Shown: positions 19,880 through 31,380 of the stretch, one piece after another
How positions within the stretch are numbered: position 1 is the stretch's first letter
Layout: every line of letters begins with the position of its first letter
DNA from: Stichopus chloronotus
Taxonomy: Eukaryota > Echinodermata > Holothuroidea > Aspidochirotida > Stichopodidae
Assembly (NCBI GenBank): GCA_021234535.1
Contig: CM037843.1
Coordinates: forward strand, 4,730,820 to 4,794,819
Direction of reading: 5' to 3'
Length of the DNA: 64,000 bases
Notes under the pieces: model-generated
Databases searched by the model: none
Told to the model about the DNA's origin: nothing
Seen by the model: only the letters and a program-made list of their open reading frames with translations
Translations under genes and position numbers: made by a program

Positions 19880-21075
19880 ATGTGCCAGATGATTGGACCG
19901 TGTGCTAACAACACCCCGATTTTTGAAAAGGGAGATCAGTTGAAGCCTGTTACAGGCCTTTCAGTCTCACCATTGTAGTGTTGTTTGTACTGTCTTGGAA
20001 TCTATTGATAGTAAGTCAGTGGTTAGTTTCTTCGATAATCCTTCATTAATCAGAATGTCTCAGAAAAGGTCCTGTCTCACTAATATCATGGAGTTCATGG
20101 AAGATGTTACTAGTTTATTGGATAGGCACGAACTATGTTGATGTTGTTCTAGATTTCCAGAGCTGGGTATGGGTATCTGCTGTAATTTTCTGACCTGGAT
20201 TCAGAATTGGCTATGTAATAGGAAACAGAGGGTGGCTTTAATTTAAATGGTTATACTTCTTGTTCCGGGCAGGAGGGTAGTCTCAGGGGTCTATGATGGT
20301 ACCTCTTCTGTTAGTGTTGCTTATGTCTGATATTATATGTAGAGCCAAAAATTTGCTGATGACTCTAAATCATTCCAATCATTCCGAGGTCTCCTCTGGA
20401 GGTAATTATCAAAGAGATTTCAAATTGACTTAGACAAAGTTTTCTCATGGTCTCAGGAGTGGCAAATGCTAGCTAGGTACTTTGAATGACGGTCAATGCA
20501 GGAGGTTTATGTTGAAAGGGACTTAGATGCCTACATAGCTTCTTCCATAAAATACAGCCATCAATACTGTTGCACCAGCTAAAAGAGTGGGAATTTGAGG
20601 TACGATTAAGAAACATTTTAGTTTTCTTGAGCTCGACATTGTTGTTAGGATTTGGTTACAAAGCAGTTGGTTAGGCCTCATTTTAGAGTAGGCTATGTTG
20701 TTCAAGCTCATACTTTTCTAAAGACCCCATATTGTTCTAAAAATACAAATTTACGTGAGAAAGTCCAGTGCACGAGTTCTAGATAGGCCAATACTTAATA
20801 ATAGAAGGTTACGTCTCTAAACTCTCACTTCGCATGGGCTGAGAAAATTTAAAGGGCGATTTTATCCGAGTTTGCAATATTGTTCATGGCTTTCATTTTT
20901 TATTTTCTCAAGTTTGCGAATAGTAAAATTACAAGAGGTCATATTGTCTTAAACTACGGAAAGTTCAAAGTAGGATCCATAGTCGTCCTTACTTTCCTCA
21001 TGATAGAGTACTGAATGAGTGGAAAGGGGTGGCCGAGAATGCACTGGACAAGTCGGACCGGGTTTGACTATCTTT
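19880..21075 (+). mobile_element. Decayed LINE reverse-transcriptase fragment (CR1/L2-like)
   Basis: Reading through several frameshifts and stops gives a recognisable order of non-LTR RT motifs: TPIFEKGDQLKP, then RSCLTNIMEFMEDVT, DVVLDFQ, TWIQNWLCNRKQRVALN, the catalytic-box relative FADDSK (about 20352-20369), LVRPHFRVGYVVQ, and a C-terminal part with RGHIVLNYGKFK and WPRMHW-like words. This order and wording are typical of CR1/L2-type elements. There is no intact ORF, and the 5' half with the endonuclease is absent. It is a dead copy. Confidence 0.8.
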
Positions 21076-21800
21076 ATTTTTTATGTTTTTTAGGGGTCCT
21101 TGATGGGGGGGTTAAGTGACCCTCCTTATCTTTTTTTTTTCTGTAACGTGCGGTCACTAGATTTCCAAGATTCGTCGTTACTGGCAACGGAACCCCGGCA
21201 GTCCGAGTTGTAACATATCCTAAACTCTGTCGCACGCGGGAAGTCGGGTTGTAAAGCAACGCAAAACCGACAGCCATGTAGCATCTCTTGCGTTACAATT
21301 GGTGAGTCGCCGCAGTGCGCATTAGTAGCCTGATGGGGATGGCCGTTGACAATCTGCGGCAGTCACTTCTACCTTGACTCTGGTCTTTACAAATCATCAG
21401 TGCGTGTTTCTTAATTCTGTATAGTGTAATCTGATACAAATCTCATTTGGTCGAATTGATGCCACTGCTGTGATCTGTTTGTTCCTGTACATGTATACAC
21501 TAAGTTACAATTTCTTTGATCATCAGGGCACGTGCATATCACCGTTGGATGACGATCTCAAATTCACCACAAAATTTTGCCCACACGTATTCTTCGATGC
21601 TGACGGTCTAGCCACCATATTCCCACCGTGATTAGGGCCCACACCGAGTTTGAATAAGGATTCAATCACGGCCTGTTTGTTGTTATGAAAAGTTAAATTT
21701 AGGATGGCCTCGCTTCTATTTTTCAGGCTAATAATTCTAACTGTAGCTCAGAGTAACACAACATCTTTAAATGATCATGGGCATTCCTTACTTCACTTAG
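21076..21800. other. Intergenic stretch upstream of EHD exon E1a
   Basis: No exon or repeat recognised. A CpG-containing patch at 21140-21370 is less AT-rich than its surroundings. It might belong to a promoter or to an older repeat. Confidence 0.4.
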
Positions 21801-21864
21801 TCTCTATACACTAAGGAGGGAATATTCAATGCATTCCACTGAAGAAAGAGCTAAATAACGGCTC

Positions 21865-22177
21865 ACTGAACGTCAGTTGAAAAGGTATAATGGTGACCAC
21901 ATTCTGACGTCACAATTGATAACTTCTATACACAGGCGTCGCCGATTATGTCATGTCGAGAGCCAGCTAGGATAATCACTTTATTCAAAGGTTTCCGCTC
22001 TCTTCATTAGGTATTACACAGGCATGAATGGTTTACAATGTTTTCTGCTATTTTGTGTAACCCTACACTAGAGATCTCATTGAAGTGGTAGCCTACCAAG
22101 CCGGAGTGCCCGTTTATCCGTTGGTTGATGACATCAGACAGTTACTACTTTATTTTTCGTCTCGAAACAAATCCAAG
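21865..22177 (+). promoter_or_regulatory. 5' flank/UTR of EHD exon E1a, homologous to the E1b flank
   Basis: By eye, 21870-22030 aligns with 32110-32290: shared words include cgtca-ttg-aaaaggta, gtgacca, ggcgt-gccga-ga-gtcatgtc and aggt-ttac-catg. The two flanks are clearly diverged, unlike the coding sequence that follows. A perfect CRE-type TGACGTCA lies at 21905-21912. The transcription start is not identifiable. Confidence 0.45.
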
Positions 22178-23093
22178 ATGTTGCGTTGGTTGACGGAAGA
22201 CTCGTCTCGTCGCAAACAACAAAAGGTTTTTAATAATGTCGTTGAAGGTTTGCAGGAATTTTACAAGGATGCTATCTTACCGTTGGAGGAACATTATAAA
22301 TTTTCGGAATTCCATTCTCCACCATTAGATCCCGCAGATTTTACAGCTAATCCCATGATATTGTTGGTCGGTCAATATTCTACTGGTAAGACAACTTTTA
22401 TAAGATATTTACTTGAACAGGACTTTCCTGGCATCCGAGTAGGTCCAGAACCAACAACAGACCGATTCATTGCTGTTATGCATGGTGACAAGGGAGCAAG
22501 TTATTCCAGGCAATGCATTAGTAGTTGATCCAAAAAGACAATTTCGAAAACTTTCCCACTTCGGGAATGCATTCCTCAACCGTTTCACGTGTTCAGTAAC
22601 AGCAAATCCAATCCTGGAGAGCATAACCTTTGTTGACACACCTGGTATCCTCTCTGGAGAGAAGCAGAGTGTGGGCCGGGGCTATGATTTTGTTGGTGTG
22701 CTGGAGTGGTTTGCTGAAAGGGCAGACCGGATTATTCTGTTGTTTGATGCCCACAAATTGGACATTTCAGATGAATTTAGACGCAGCATAGAATCCCTCA
22801 AGGGCCATGATGACAAAATCCGTATAGTTTTGAATAAATCTGATATGGTTGACCACCAGCAGCTTATGAGAGTCTATGGTGCATTGATGTGGTCCTTGGG
22901 GAAAGTCCTGCAGACACCGGAGGTTACAAGGGTGTACATTGGCTCCTTCTGGGACAAGCCACTACAGTATGACATGAACAGAAAGCTGTTTGAAGATGAG
23001 GCAAAAGATTTGTTCTACGACCTTCAATGTCTACCAAGGAATGCTGCCCTGAGAAAGCTCAACGACCTAATCAAAAGGGCCAGACTTGCCAAG
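22178..23093 (+). CDS. EHD: EHD ATPase 5' coding exon, copy a (E1a), with one-base frameshift
   Basis: N-terminal and dynamin-like GTPase-fold domain of an EHD protein, a membrane-remodelling ATPase of endocytic recycling. The start at 22178 matches E1b and the family's short 'M(F/L).W' N-terminus; an in-frame ATG at 22085 would add 31 residues not typical of the family. The P-loop GQYSTGKT and EPTTD precede a single extra G in the run at 22492-22494, which shifts frame after HGDK. After the shift the frame resumes in register with VIPGNALVVDPKRQF, DTPG, FAERADRIILLFDAHKLDIS, NKSD and NDLIKRARLAK, with donor gtagga at 23094. Outside one divergent island, differences from E1b downstream of the shift are synonymous, so the copy looks recently functional and the extra base may be a sequencing error or a very young lesion. 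Confidence 0.7.
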
Positions 23094-23119
23094 GTAGGAT
23101 AGTGTAGGTTTGGTTAGCC

Positions 23120-23376
23120 TTAAAGGCTGTAATGCATCACCCCAGACAGTTTCAATTCTCCCAACCACCTACCTCTAGTCCCTCCCTCAGCCTGTCTTAC
23201 ATTCCTCCACAAGTGTAATCAAAACAATGGATCCCTGTGTACGCTGTGTAATACGAGCTGCTCTGCATCTTTCGAATTTGCTGGCAATCTAAGAGTACTG
23301 TAACTTAGAACCAGTTGAGAATTTTTCTTTCAGGGAGGTAAACATATAGCTTAGGGTGATGCAATACAGCCTTTAA
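23120..23376. mobile_element. 257-bp TTAA-bounded non-autonomous element, copy 2
   Basis: The best-preserved copy: TTAA at both ends and near-perfect terminal inverted repeats, AGGCTGTAATGCATCACCC at the left and AGGCTGTATTGCATCACCC (reverse complement) at the right. It starts 26 bp past the E1a splice donor, inside the EHD intron. Confidence 0.9.
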
Positions 23377-23743
23377 GGTTTGGCAGACCACAGAAAATAA
23401 CGAAATTACAATTGTTGTAGTTTGGTATATGTTGGCAGCAGTAACGATCCGTAAGTCAAGTACTCCTTATTAAAGTCTTTATCTACATCCTTTAAAGCAG
23501 TAGTTTGCATCATTCACTGTGATTTTGCAAAATACCATACAAAATATCAGTACATTCAATTACTATTTGAAATGTTGAAATACTTACCAAGAAATTACGA
23601 CCGTGTTCTGCTTGCATTGTCAGTAAGCTAAGGCTTTCCGTTATAAACTCCTCCCGTGTTATAAATAGGTCGTTTGAATAAAAAGACCAGTTTCTGAAGT
23701 TCTAAATTGTTGGTGGTTGGTCTCCTGTTTAGAATGTGTATAA

Positions 23744-25684
23744 GGGGCATTCCATAGTATTTCTCTGTCGCGGACGGGACATTTAGCACAATTCCAACAT
23801 TAATAACTCAAAATGGGTGATTTGCATGGTTGTGTAATATATTTACTCAGAATCAGCCTCCCTGAAATAACATTAAACTGTCTCCATTTTAGTAATAACA
23901 TAAAAGATAATGTAATTATAGCCTCTTTAGTGTGCGTCGCGGACGGGATAGAAAATGGACATGGATTTTTAAGGGTTAAAGTGAAACTAGAATTGCTCTG
24001 GATGTGGGTTGGGTAAGGTGGGTTTGGTTAGCAAGTTATATTAAGGAACCACTTTCCTATTACACATTGTCATGAAAATTTGAAGGGAGTACTCTTTAGA
24101 CTGTGAAATTGATGTTTTAAAAAAAAAAAATCAGCGTCGCTTATGGGACAGTTCTCAGTGTCGCGGACGGGACAGCATTGATTTACACAAATTGTGCATG
24201 TCTCCCTTGATTGAATTAACATGAACAATAAACAACAGTGTGGACTCTTGGGGTCTAAGCAAATACTGTAAAAGAATATATGTTCAACCACCTCCCCTGC
24301 GGCCCCTCCCAAACCTCCCCGACCTAGTGCAACCGCTAGGAATTGGCATGCTGTACTGGTACAATGTCTCAATGGCAAAATTAAAGAGCCAAAACCAGTA
24401 GTGAGGAGTTGTAGGGTTCAGGCCTTTACTTTCAAGAGATTATATGTTCAAGACAACCCCAAGCACTCTGCATCCCCTGAGAACCCTTTATAAGCATGCA
24501 TGCTAAGTTTGAATTATATAGAGCATAGGGCCTAGACCTTGATTCATGCGCACAAACAATTTGTTGTCTATACAATGAATAACCTATATCCACAGTAAAC
24601 TAGCCGAGGCCTACAAATATGCATCTTACTCTTATACTGGCACATTTACTGTATATCCAGTAACTTAAACTACATATGGTAAAATCAAAGAACAATAGCA
24701 ATAAATCTGAGATCCCCATGAATAAAAACAACTGAATGATGAGACTTAAAAATCTGACACATGGTTGTCTCTACTGCTATAGGCTACTGGGAATTAAAAA
24801 GTACGGAAGAATAAACAATGTTCAGATAACTGCTGCTTTCCTCCGCGCTGCTTTCCTCGTCCGACCTTTATCCTTGACCAATGCATGCAGCTCCTAATTC
24901 CCCCTGACTTCAGCTCTATGCTTCCGTGATCTCTCCTTAGAACTGGTCTTCACCATGTTGCAAGTTCAATGTATTTTATCAAAGGAAATATTTCCCAAAG
25001 TGTGTAGACCTAATATCACAGTGCACTCAGTTAAATGTGGGTCCACTGATCTGATACACACTAACCACAACATGGGCTGTGATTCTACACAATAGAACTG
25101 GTGAACCTTGTGATAAACCACATTGACCATGACTCACTCCTATTAATCTCAAGTTGCTTTGCAAAAAATAAACTGTCACAAAGGCAGGTCCAGGTGCCAT
25201 TATGTAATAGAATTGCAGTGTGGACCCCATGAGGCTTTCAGAATAAACTGTCAAATCTCACCTTGAGTAAGGAATGATATGTGCATGGAAGTAGGAAGTA
25301 GATGAAGGTACTGCAATGTGTACAATGTCACTGAAAAATGTCGCGGACTAATTAATTAGTATTAATTAGCAGTACAGCAGAAACTTTGAAATTGATTCAT
25401 GATGTAACCTATAACATGGTAAATATGTCCTGACTACCTCTATACCATTCCTCTTCTGTCCCATTCTGTATTACCAGGAAGGGTAATGTCCCGTCCGCGA
25501 CGCTGTTCCCAGGTTCGTTTACTCTGTTTATTAATTAATTGCCATAAGAGTAATTTTTTTCCAGAAAAAAGCTTTACCACTAGAAACTTTGACTTGTGCA
25601 CTTGGATAATTGACTAATCACAGGTGGATACTTTGCATTTGAAATTTACACATTCATGTCCAAATTACTGTGGAATGCCCCATA
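23744..25684. mobile_element. DNA transposon-like element, about 1.94 kb, non-coding
   Basis: Terminal inverted repeats: GGGGCATTCCATAGTA at the left and, in reverse complement, GGGGCATTCCACAGTA at the right end. Just inside both ends, in opposite orientation, sits a GC-rich motif TGTCGCGGACGGGACA (23766-23781 and, inverted, about 25488-25503), with further copies at about 23936, a degenerate one at 24134, 24158-24173 and a partial one at 25340. The interior is AT-rich with no transposase frame. Flanking TA could be the target duplication. The motif layout resembles transposase-binding subterminal repeats. Confidence 0.65.
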
Positions 25685-26609
25685 ATTAAAATAGTGCACA
25701 TCAACAAACAAACAAACATTGTATACATACATATGATGGGGGGCTAAAAAACATAACTGTTCATCAAAGCTACTAACCATGAAAATAATAGAAACAAAAC
25801 ATTCAGTTTATCTGTGTGCATGAAATCTATTTTTAGCATTTATCATCAATAAACATCTCATCACTGATTGGATGAATTAAAATGTTTAGATGTGATGAAT
25901 ATCTCTCTTGTACTCGGTGGCACTATTTAATTGTTACGACTGATGACATCAAACGCAAATTGCTGGTTTAAACTGACTCGTACTACATGAGTTCTGTACA
26001 TTTTTGCACCCCTTAACTGAGGTATACCAAACTGTTCTTTGTTAATGTACGTGGCACATCCAGTTTTCTGCACTGTAAGCTGCGTGAAAACTTCAATTTG
26101 GGAAAAAAACTGCAAAAGTTACTTGACAACGCCATTAACGTTTTCCTTGCGCCCGTTCATTCAGGACATGTTGTATAGTTTTCTTGCAACTAATGAAATT
26201 ACTCCTCCATGGGCGTTTGACGTGGGAGTCTGGGGACTCCAGCACTCCCAGAGCTGAGATAATGCTTAGTTACGGCACTGACACTTGGCAAAAGGGCAGT
26301 GCGGTTAATTAGCATTGGCGTTTTGCAAACCGGGCGAACTAATTATTATAGCATTACAAAAACAAACTCCCGAAATAATATTCTTCCATATCCTTTGTGG
26401 GGAGGGAGAACTCATCCATACCCGTCCAGCTGTCCTGAGTGCTGTCGTGGTAAGAGGGGAAAATTAGGGCAATTTGCAAAATTTCCATGGCAAACATCCC
26501 CCACCTAGCCCCATCCCCTTCCCATGTCTTCCTGTGCTCAAACTGGACCGGGGATCTTGGGCGGGCAACGATGCATTTTTTGGTTTCGATGATAATCGTA
26601 ACCTTTGCA
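25685..26609. other. Intergenic or intronic stretch without recognised gene
   Basis: No exon seen. 26210-26250 (catgggcgtttgacgtggg, ctggggactcc) resembles dispersed-repeat ends elsewhere in the window but cannot be assigned. Confidence 0.4.
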
Positions 26610-27110
26610 ATCATGCATATGTGTGTGTGTATGTATGGGTGTATGCGTGTGTGTGTATGTATGTCCGTGACGCCCTAACTTGTAAACACGATATCTCAAG
26701 AAGGGAAGCTTGGACAGATCTCATATTTGGTATGTAGGTGTACCACATTGAGTAAACGAATTCTATTGTTTCTGGTAGAGATAAAAGTCGTTTGAGGTCA
26801 ACAGGGGTCAAATTGTGAAAATGTTGAAAACACGATATCTCAGGAAAGGAAGCTTTTAGAGATCTCATGTTTGGTATGTAGTTGTACCATGTTGAGTAGA
26901 GGAACAATATTGTTTTTGGTGGAGGTCAAAGGTCATTTGGGGTCAACAGGGGTCAAATTGTGAAAACCTTGAAAACACGATATCTCAAGAAAGGAAGCTT
27001 GAACAGTTGTCATATGAAGTGTGTAGGTGTATCTTCTTGAGTACAAGAACGCTATTATTTTAATGAAGGTCAACGGTCACTTGAAGTCAACAAGACTTGG
27101 GACCTTCTGT
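26610..27110 (+). repeat. Tandem repeat of about 145-150 bp units with AGGTCA-rich ends, block 1
   Basis: It opens with a gt/at microsatellite, then three successive units each run aaacacgatatctcaagaaaggaagctt - tcatatttggtatgtag-tgta - ttgagta - gaggtcaa-ggtca-tt-gggtcaacaggggtcaaa. A perfect AGGTCAAAGGTCA direct repeat occurs at 26923-26935. Confidence 0.85.
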
Positions 27111-27654
27111 GAAGCCTAACATATAAACATACACTGTGATAGAGCCTAGCCAATACATGCATTTCTAACTGTTCTGCCTTACACTTACAGTAGAGGAACA
27201 TACTAGACTAAGATTTTGAAGTAAACTTTGATCCAAGTTGCTTAAAAATGTGCTTTATATTGCCTGATATATTGCTAAGCTTATATTGGGTCATCAGGAA
27301 CAGGATGGCATATTTTACACTAAAACTTTGTACATTCAACTTAAAAATAGTGTGGAGAATGTTTCACCATGTATAACAGTGTTAACCAACAACTCAACAA
27401 CTCCAAGAATTTGAGACCAAGCTCAATCATATTGGCTAATAGTCACAGGGGATGGGTTGAAAGAACTCTATAGTACTCTTAAATATTCTACTTTAAATGA
27501 CCTTATCTCTGAGATCGTCTCAGGCCTACTCTAAGGCAGAGTACACACATGGAACTTAAACACAATCATAGACATTTTTTGCAAATTTATTCTCATTTAA
27601 AGATCTTTGAGAAATTGACGCTGTTTACTCCGACATTTGCATGCTCTGTACCTT

Positions 27655-27955
27655 CCTAGATTGTAGGTGTATCTCATTGAGTAGACAAAGTTTCATTGTC
27701 TTTGGTGAAGGTCAAAGTTCATTTGCAGTCAACAGCGTCACAGTATGGAATTCTTGCAAACATGCTATTTCAAGAAAGGAGGCTAGGACAGATGTCATAT
27801 TCAATAATTATTTGTACTTCATTGAGCACAAGACCCAATTGGTCTTAAATGGAGCTAAAGGTCATTCAATGTCAACAAGGGTCAAAGTGTGAACATGTAG
27901 ATATGATATCAAGAAAAGAAGCTTGTACAGATCTCATATTTCATATAAAGCATAT
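27655..27955 (+). repeat. Tandem repeat with AGGTCA-rich ends, block 2 (diverged)
   Basis: Two further diverged units of the 26610-27110 family (ttgtaggtgtatctcattgag ... gaaggtcaaagttcattt ... caacaagggtcaaagtgtga). A looser relative with the same gtgtg-start and ggtcaaag words lies at about 13895-14070. Confidence 0.75.
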
Positions 27956-28394
27956 GTAGCTTAATGTGACACATACTAATGCTATTACATCAGATTCAGA
28001 ACAAAATTTCTCTTAAATAGATCATCGAAACCGCAATGCATTTCTGAGTTCTGTTTTTTTTTTGTTTTTTTTTTTGCAGAGCGGAAAGCTGACTAAATTG
28101 CTTTTCATGTTGAAAATTAGTTTTGAAGAGAAAAATTCAGAGCATAAGGGGGAAATTGATAGACAAACTAAGTCAAAACTAAACTGAAAGATGCTGTCAT
28201 TTTTCCTGGGTTTCCACGTTGCACTTAAATTAAGTATTTGGCTTCATCGAAAATCGTGACCGTTTGGCACTAAATATGTCACTTATTTCAAAATATACCC
28301 TAAACATTTATGCAAAGTTCGTATTGACTTGCTCATTCATTCAGTCATCACTTTTAGTCATTCACTGATTGATGCTATCTTAGATTTCTCGTAC

Positions 28395-28740
28395 TGTTGG
28401 GCCTACTTTGGTAACCGTTTGCGAACCGTTGTATTGGTTAACAACCATTGGCCCAACAGTAAACCAATGTGAGACAGCCAATCGTTGACCAGTGTATATT
28501 GAACTAACGTTGGGCCAACGTTAGATATACACAACCGACCATCGAACAGTTGACATTTATCCAATTTTGGGACAACGTAGGACAGCCAACGGTTGGTTAT
28601 AGTTCACCCCTTTCCAATGTTGGATCAACGGTGCGCATATAACTATTGGGCAGTGTACGTTGGACCAACGTTGGACCACCGAAGGACACCGAATTGTTGT
28701 ATAGTGTATTGTTCCAACGTTGGACCAACTTAGCAAGAGC
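28395..28740. repeat. CCAACGTTGG-type degenerate repeat, block 1
   Basis: Many imperfect copies of the palindromic word (g/a)ccaacgttgg and ttggaccaacgttgga separated by short spacers, alternating with gacagccaac and ttgt-tagtg words. No coding potential. Confidence 0.75.
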
Positions 28741-29264
28741 TTGGGTCATGAATATTCATAATTGTCATTACATCTGTAAAATAAGGGAGCTAAATGTAAT
28801 TAATCAATAATTACAAGTCAATTAAAAGACTGGCAGGTTAGTCAATCGAATACATTGTAGGTTTATTATACACTTGACATAAGTAAACAAGTCTTAGACA
28901 TCATTGATTCTGTTGGTAAATATTTACTGGAGTTGTGCTGAAACTGTGTATATTGCGATGTTTTTCGTTCTTATACTTGTGTGGTATGTAGCAACAGCAA
29001 ATGTCATAATGATTATGGAAAACTAAGCATGTACTTATCAAATAACTTAGGTGAAGAACACCGGAATATTACTTCTATAATGGACTGCACATGCAGGATC
29101 CTCACTGAGAACCACGTGATCAAGTAGGTCTGGCGACTTGAACTTAGCAGGTTACACGTATACACAGTGATGAAAAGAGGTGGGCTGAATGATGGAAGCA
29201 TTATTTTACATTCAGTCCTAGCATACTTATTGAGGGCCCTTTTTGGTAAGATGTTAGAAAATTA

Positions 29265-29460
29265 ACACTTTGCCAAACGTTACTGCATTACACTTTTTGC
29301 ATTATCGTAGTATGCGTTGGCTTAACGTTGGCAAAATGTAGCTAAGGTGACCGTTGGCAATATGTGGCTCATGTTGGATTAATACGTTGGCTCAATTATC
29401 TTCCAGCCAATGGGTCCACCCAGTGGTTGGGCCAACATATCTTTGCTATCTGGGATACAG
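29265..29460. repeat. CCAACGTTGG-type degenerate repeat, block 2
   Basis: cgttggcttaacgttggc, ccgttggcaatatg, gttggattaatacgttggc and gttgggccaaca, ending tttgctatctggga. Possibly the right side of a single element of about 1.06 kb beginning at 28395, with unrelated AT-rich sequence between. Confidence 0.65.
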
Positions 29461-30341
29461 CCAGTGACGACGGAACTGGACTTGGGGGCTTATCCTTCCA
29501 AACTTTCTTAGAAGGTTCGCTTTTCTTATTGTTTTTTTTTCATTTTTTTTTCCAATCTCCACCTTCTTCCCTACCGCAGCGTCGCGCCTTCAGAGCTTTC
29601 CCATTGTCCAAAATTTTCCTCTGTACGCTACTCACAAGTCGGTGAATGGTCTCCCCTTACATGGTGTCATTACGACTTTCCTCTTTCTTCAACCTTTTGC
29701 CACCTTAATCCCCCTCCTCATTGACTGAAACTTAAAAAAAAATGCGGTGTTGAAATTCACAGGGAAGTGCCATCTCCTGCAGTCTAAAGGCCATTATCCA
29801 AAAATTTCTCAGTACGCTATATTCGTCAACGCTACGTGACGCTTTGCGTAGTAAAATTACTGTTTGTCCCCCACTAGCCTTGACTATGCTCTATTCAGCA
29901 CTTCCGCCTGTCATGATAAAGACTGGTTAATGTCACTTCTGTGCAACATTTTTTTTTTCGAGTATTACAAAATCCACTGCATGATCTGATCAATTGACAA
30001 TTTTGCCTCTCGATATCTTAACTGTACGCCCATATCCAGCTTAGGCCTGTGTGCATATAGAATTTGGAAACCCCAGGAAGTTCCGTTTCCGTCCATCTTC
30101 GCGCCAACCGATGATGGCCCTCCCTTTAGTTATAGATGTGTCTTTATTTGTGTAAAGCGTGTTATTTTTTGCGTTCAGATTTGGTCTTGCCTCCCCCCCC
30201 CCCCACATGGGACGGACCCAGGATTTTGAGAAATGGGTGCACGTACGGTCGACTAACGAGGGTCGAGGGAGCGAAGCCACTTTAGGGGATTTAGGGGTCC
30301 TCCCCCAAGAAAGTCTGAATTCTAGATGCGATTTTCCTGCA
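29461..30341. other. No gene; repeat fragments
   Basis: C- and T-rich tracts. 30186-30330 (poly-C, gacggacccaggatttt, ggtcgagggagcgaagcc, ctcccccaaga) looks like the end of a dispersed element, but I cannot delimit it. Open frames here overlap on both strands and show no domain. Confidence 0.4.
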
Positions 30342-30515
30342 CATGGGCGTCGATTTGATATTGAAAGTGTGTGGGGTATCAGTTGGCCTAGTTTTCTCCT
30401 AAAAGTGGTGTACAGTAAGCCATGACGTAAGTTGGTGGAACGAAACAGAATATGGGGGAGGGTGAGTATGGGCACTACTATCTAAGCGGAGCGCCACCAT
30501 CGGTTGGGGCGGATA
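30342..30515 (-). repeat. Dispersed repeat, about 170 bp, second copy (inverted)
   Basis: The reverse complement matches 19480-19650 at both ends (gtggcgctccgcttagatag and aaatcgacgcccatg) and partly in the middle (ggcttac, aggcca). The copies are diverged. Confidence 0.7.
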
Positions 30516-31380
30516 GTACAAGAAAATTTTGGCCTTTGCAAACCCTCCATATGGCCGGAGACGAACTTCCCGTGCGTTGTAAGATGCATGTAGCCAGCCT
30601 TTAAATAGGGATCCTTTGTCCGCAATTTCTCAATCATGAGGAAATTCCATCTATGAAAAATACTTCAGATGGTTTGAGATAATACGTCATATAAAAGTCA
30701 TAGAATTGAATTATGCATCCTGTTTTATGTTTTGAGCGCTTGGCAAATGTTGCAGCTGAACATACTCCTACCCTTTCTCTCAGCAGTGTTTGAAAACGTT
30801 GCTCAATTTTCCTCGAAACACATCTTGTGTGCCACCAAGTCTACGTGGTGTCCGGGGTCCGCCTTAGAACCCCGGCTGGGGCAAGCCGTGCAACCTCTGA
30901 TAGGGCTCCAGAGGGCGAAGCGCCCGGAAGATTTGCGGTTCCGTGCATAGCCTATCAACATGGTAAAACAAGTGCAGCTGCACGGGTACAATAAGACTAA
31001 ATCCTAACGTTTGTCCTGCATTTGCATTGGTCAAAAAATGGCGGAAAATACATATATATTTTTGAAATTGCACATATTAGTTATATCCACACTTCGTAGC
31101 CGCAAACACCCCACCTATTTTGCTGAGTAGCTACAACTGAAGGTAAATTTTAATTTTGTCGAAAAGAAGCAGAATAAAGTAAGATACAGACGTATACCTG
31201 AGGCTCCCTGTTCTCCCAATAGTGTACGGATGCTTGGATCAAAACGATTGAACTTGGGGAAAGTAACGACTCCATTAAGGTTGTACACTTCCTCTACATA
31301 GACTTGCGTAGCGTACCGAAAAATGATAAAAATAACTCTCAGATTCCAGGAAATGGCACTTCTCGGTCCCTCTGGCGCTG
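30516..31380. other. No gene recognised; one possible dispersed repeat fragment
   Basis: 30845-30950 (ggggtccgccttagaacccc, ccagagggcgaagcgcccgg) is GC-rich against an AT-rich background and reads like another dispersed element end. The rest shows nothing. Confidence 0.4.

Noticed and set aside
22085..22177. In-frame N-terminal extension of EHD E1a
   Set aside because: Absent from E1b and from the family, and it lies in the diverged 5' flank; probably UTR that happens to be open.
22178..23093. E1a as a processed retrocopy
   Set aside because: It retains a 5' flank homologous to the E1b promoter region and a splice donor in place of exon 2 and a poly-A tail, so it came from DNA-level duplication.
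30041..30475. 144-residue - strand open frame
   Set aside because: It spans a poly-C run and dispersed repeat ends, overlaps an opposing frame, and shows no domain.
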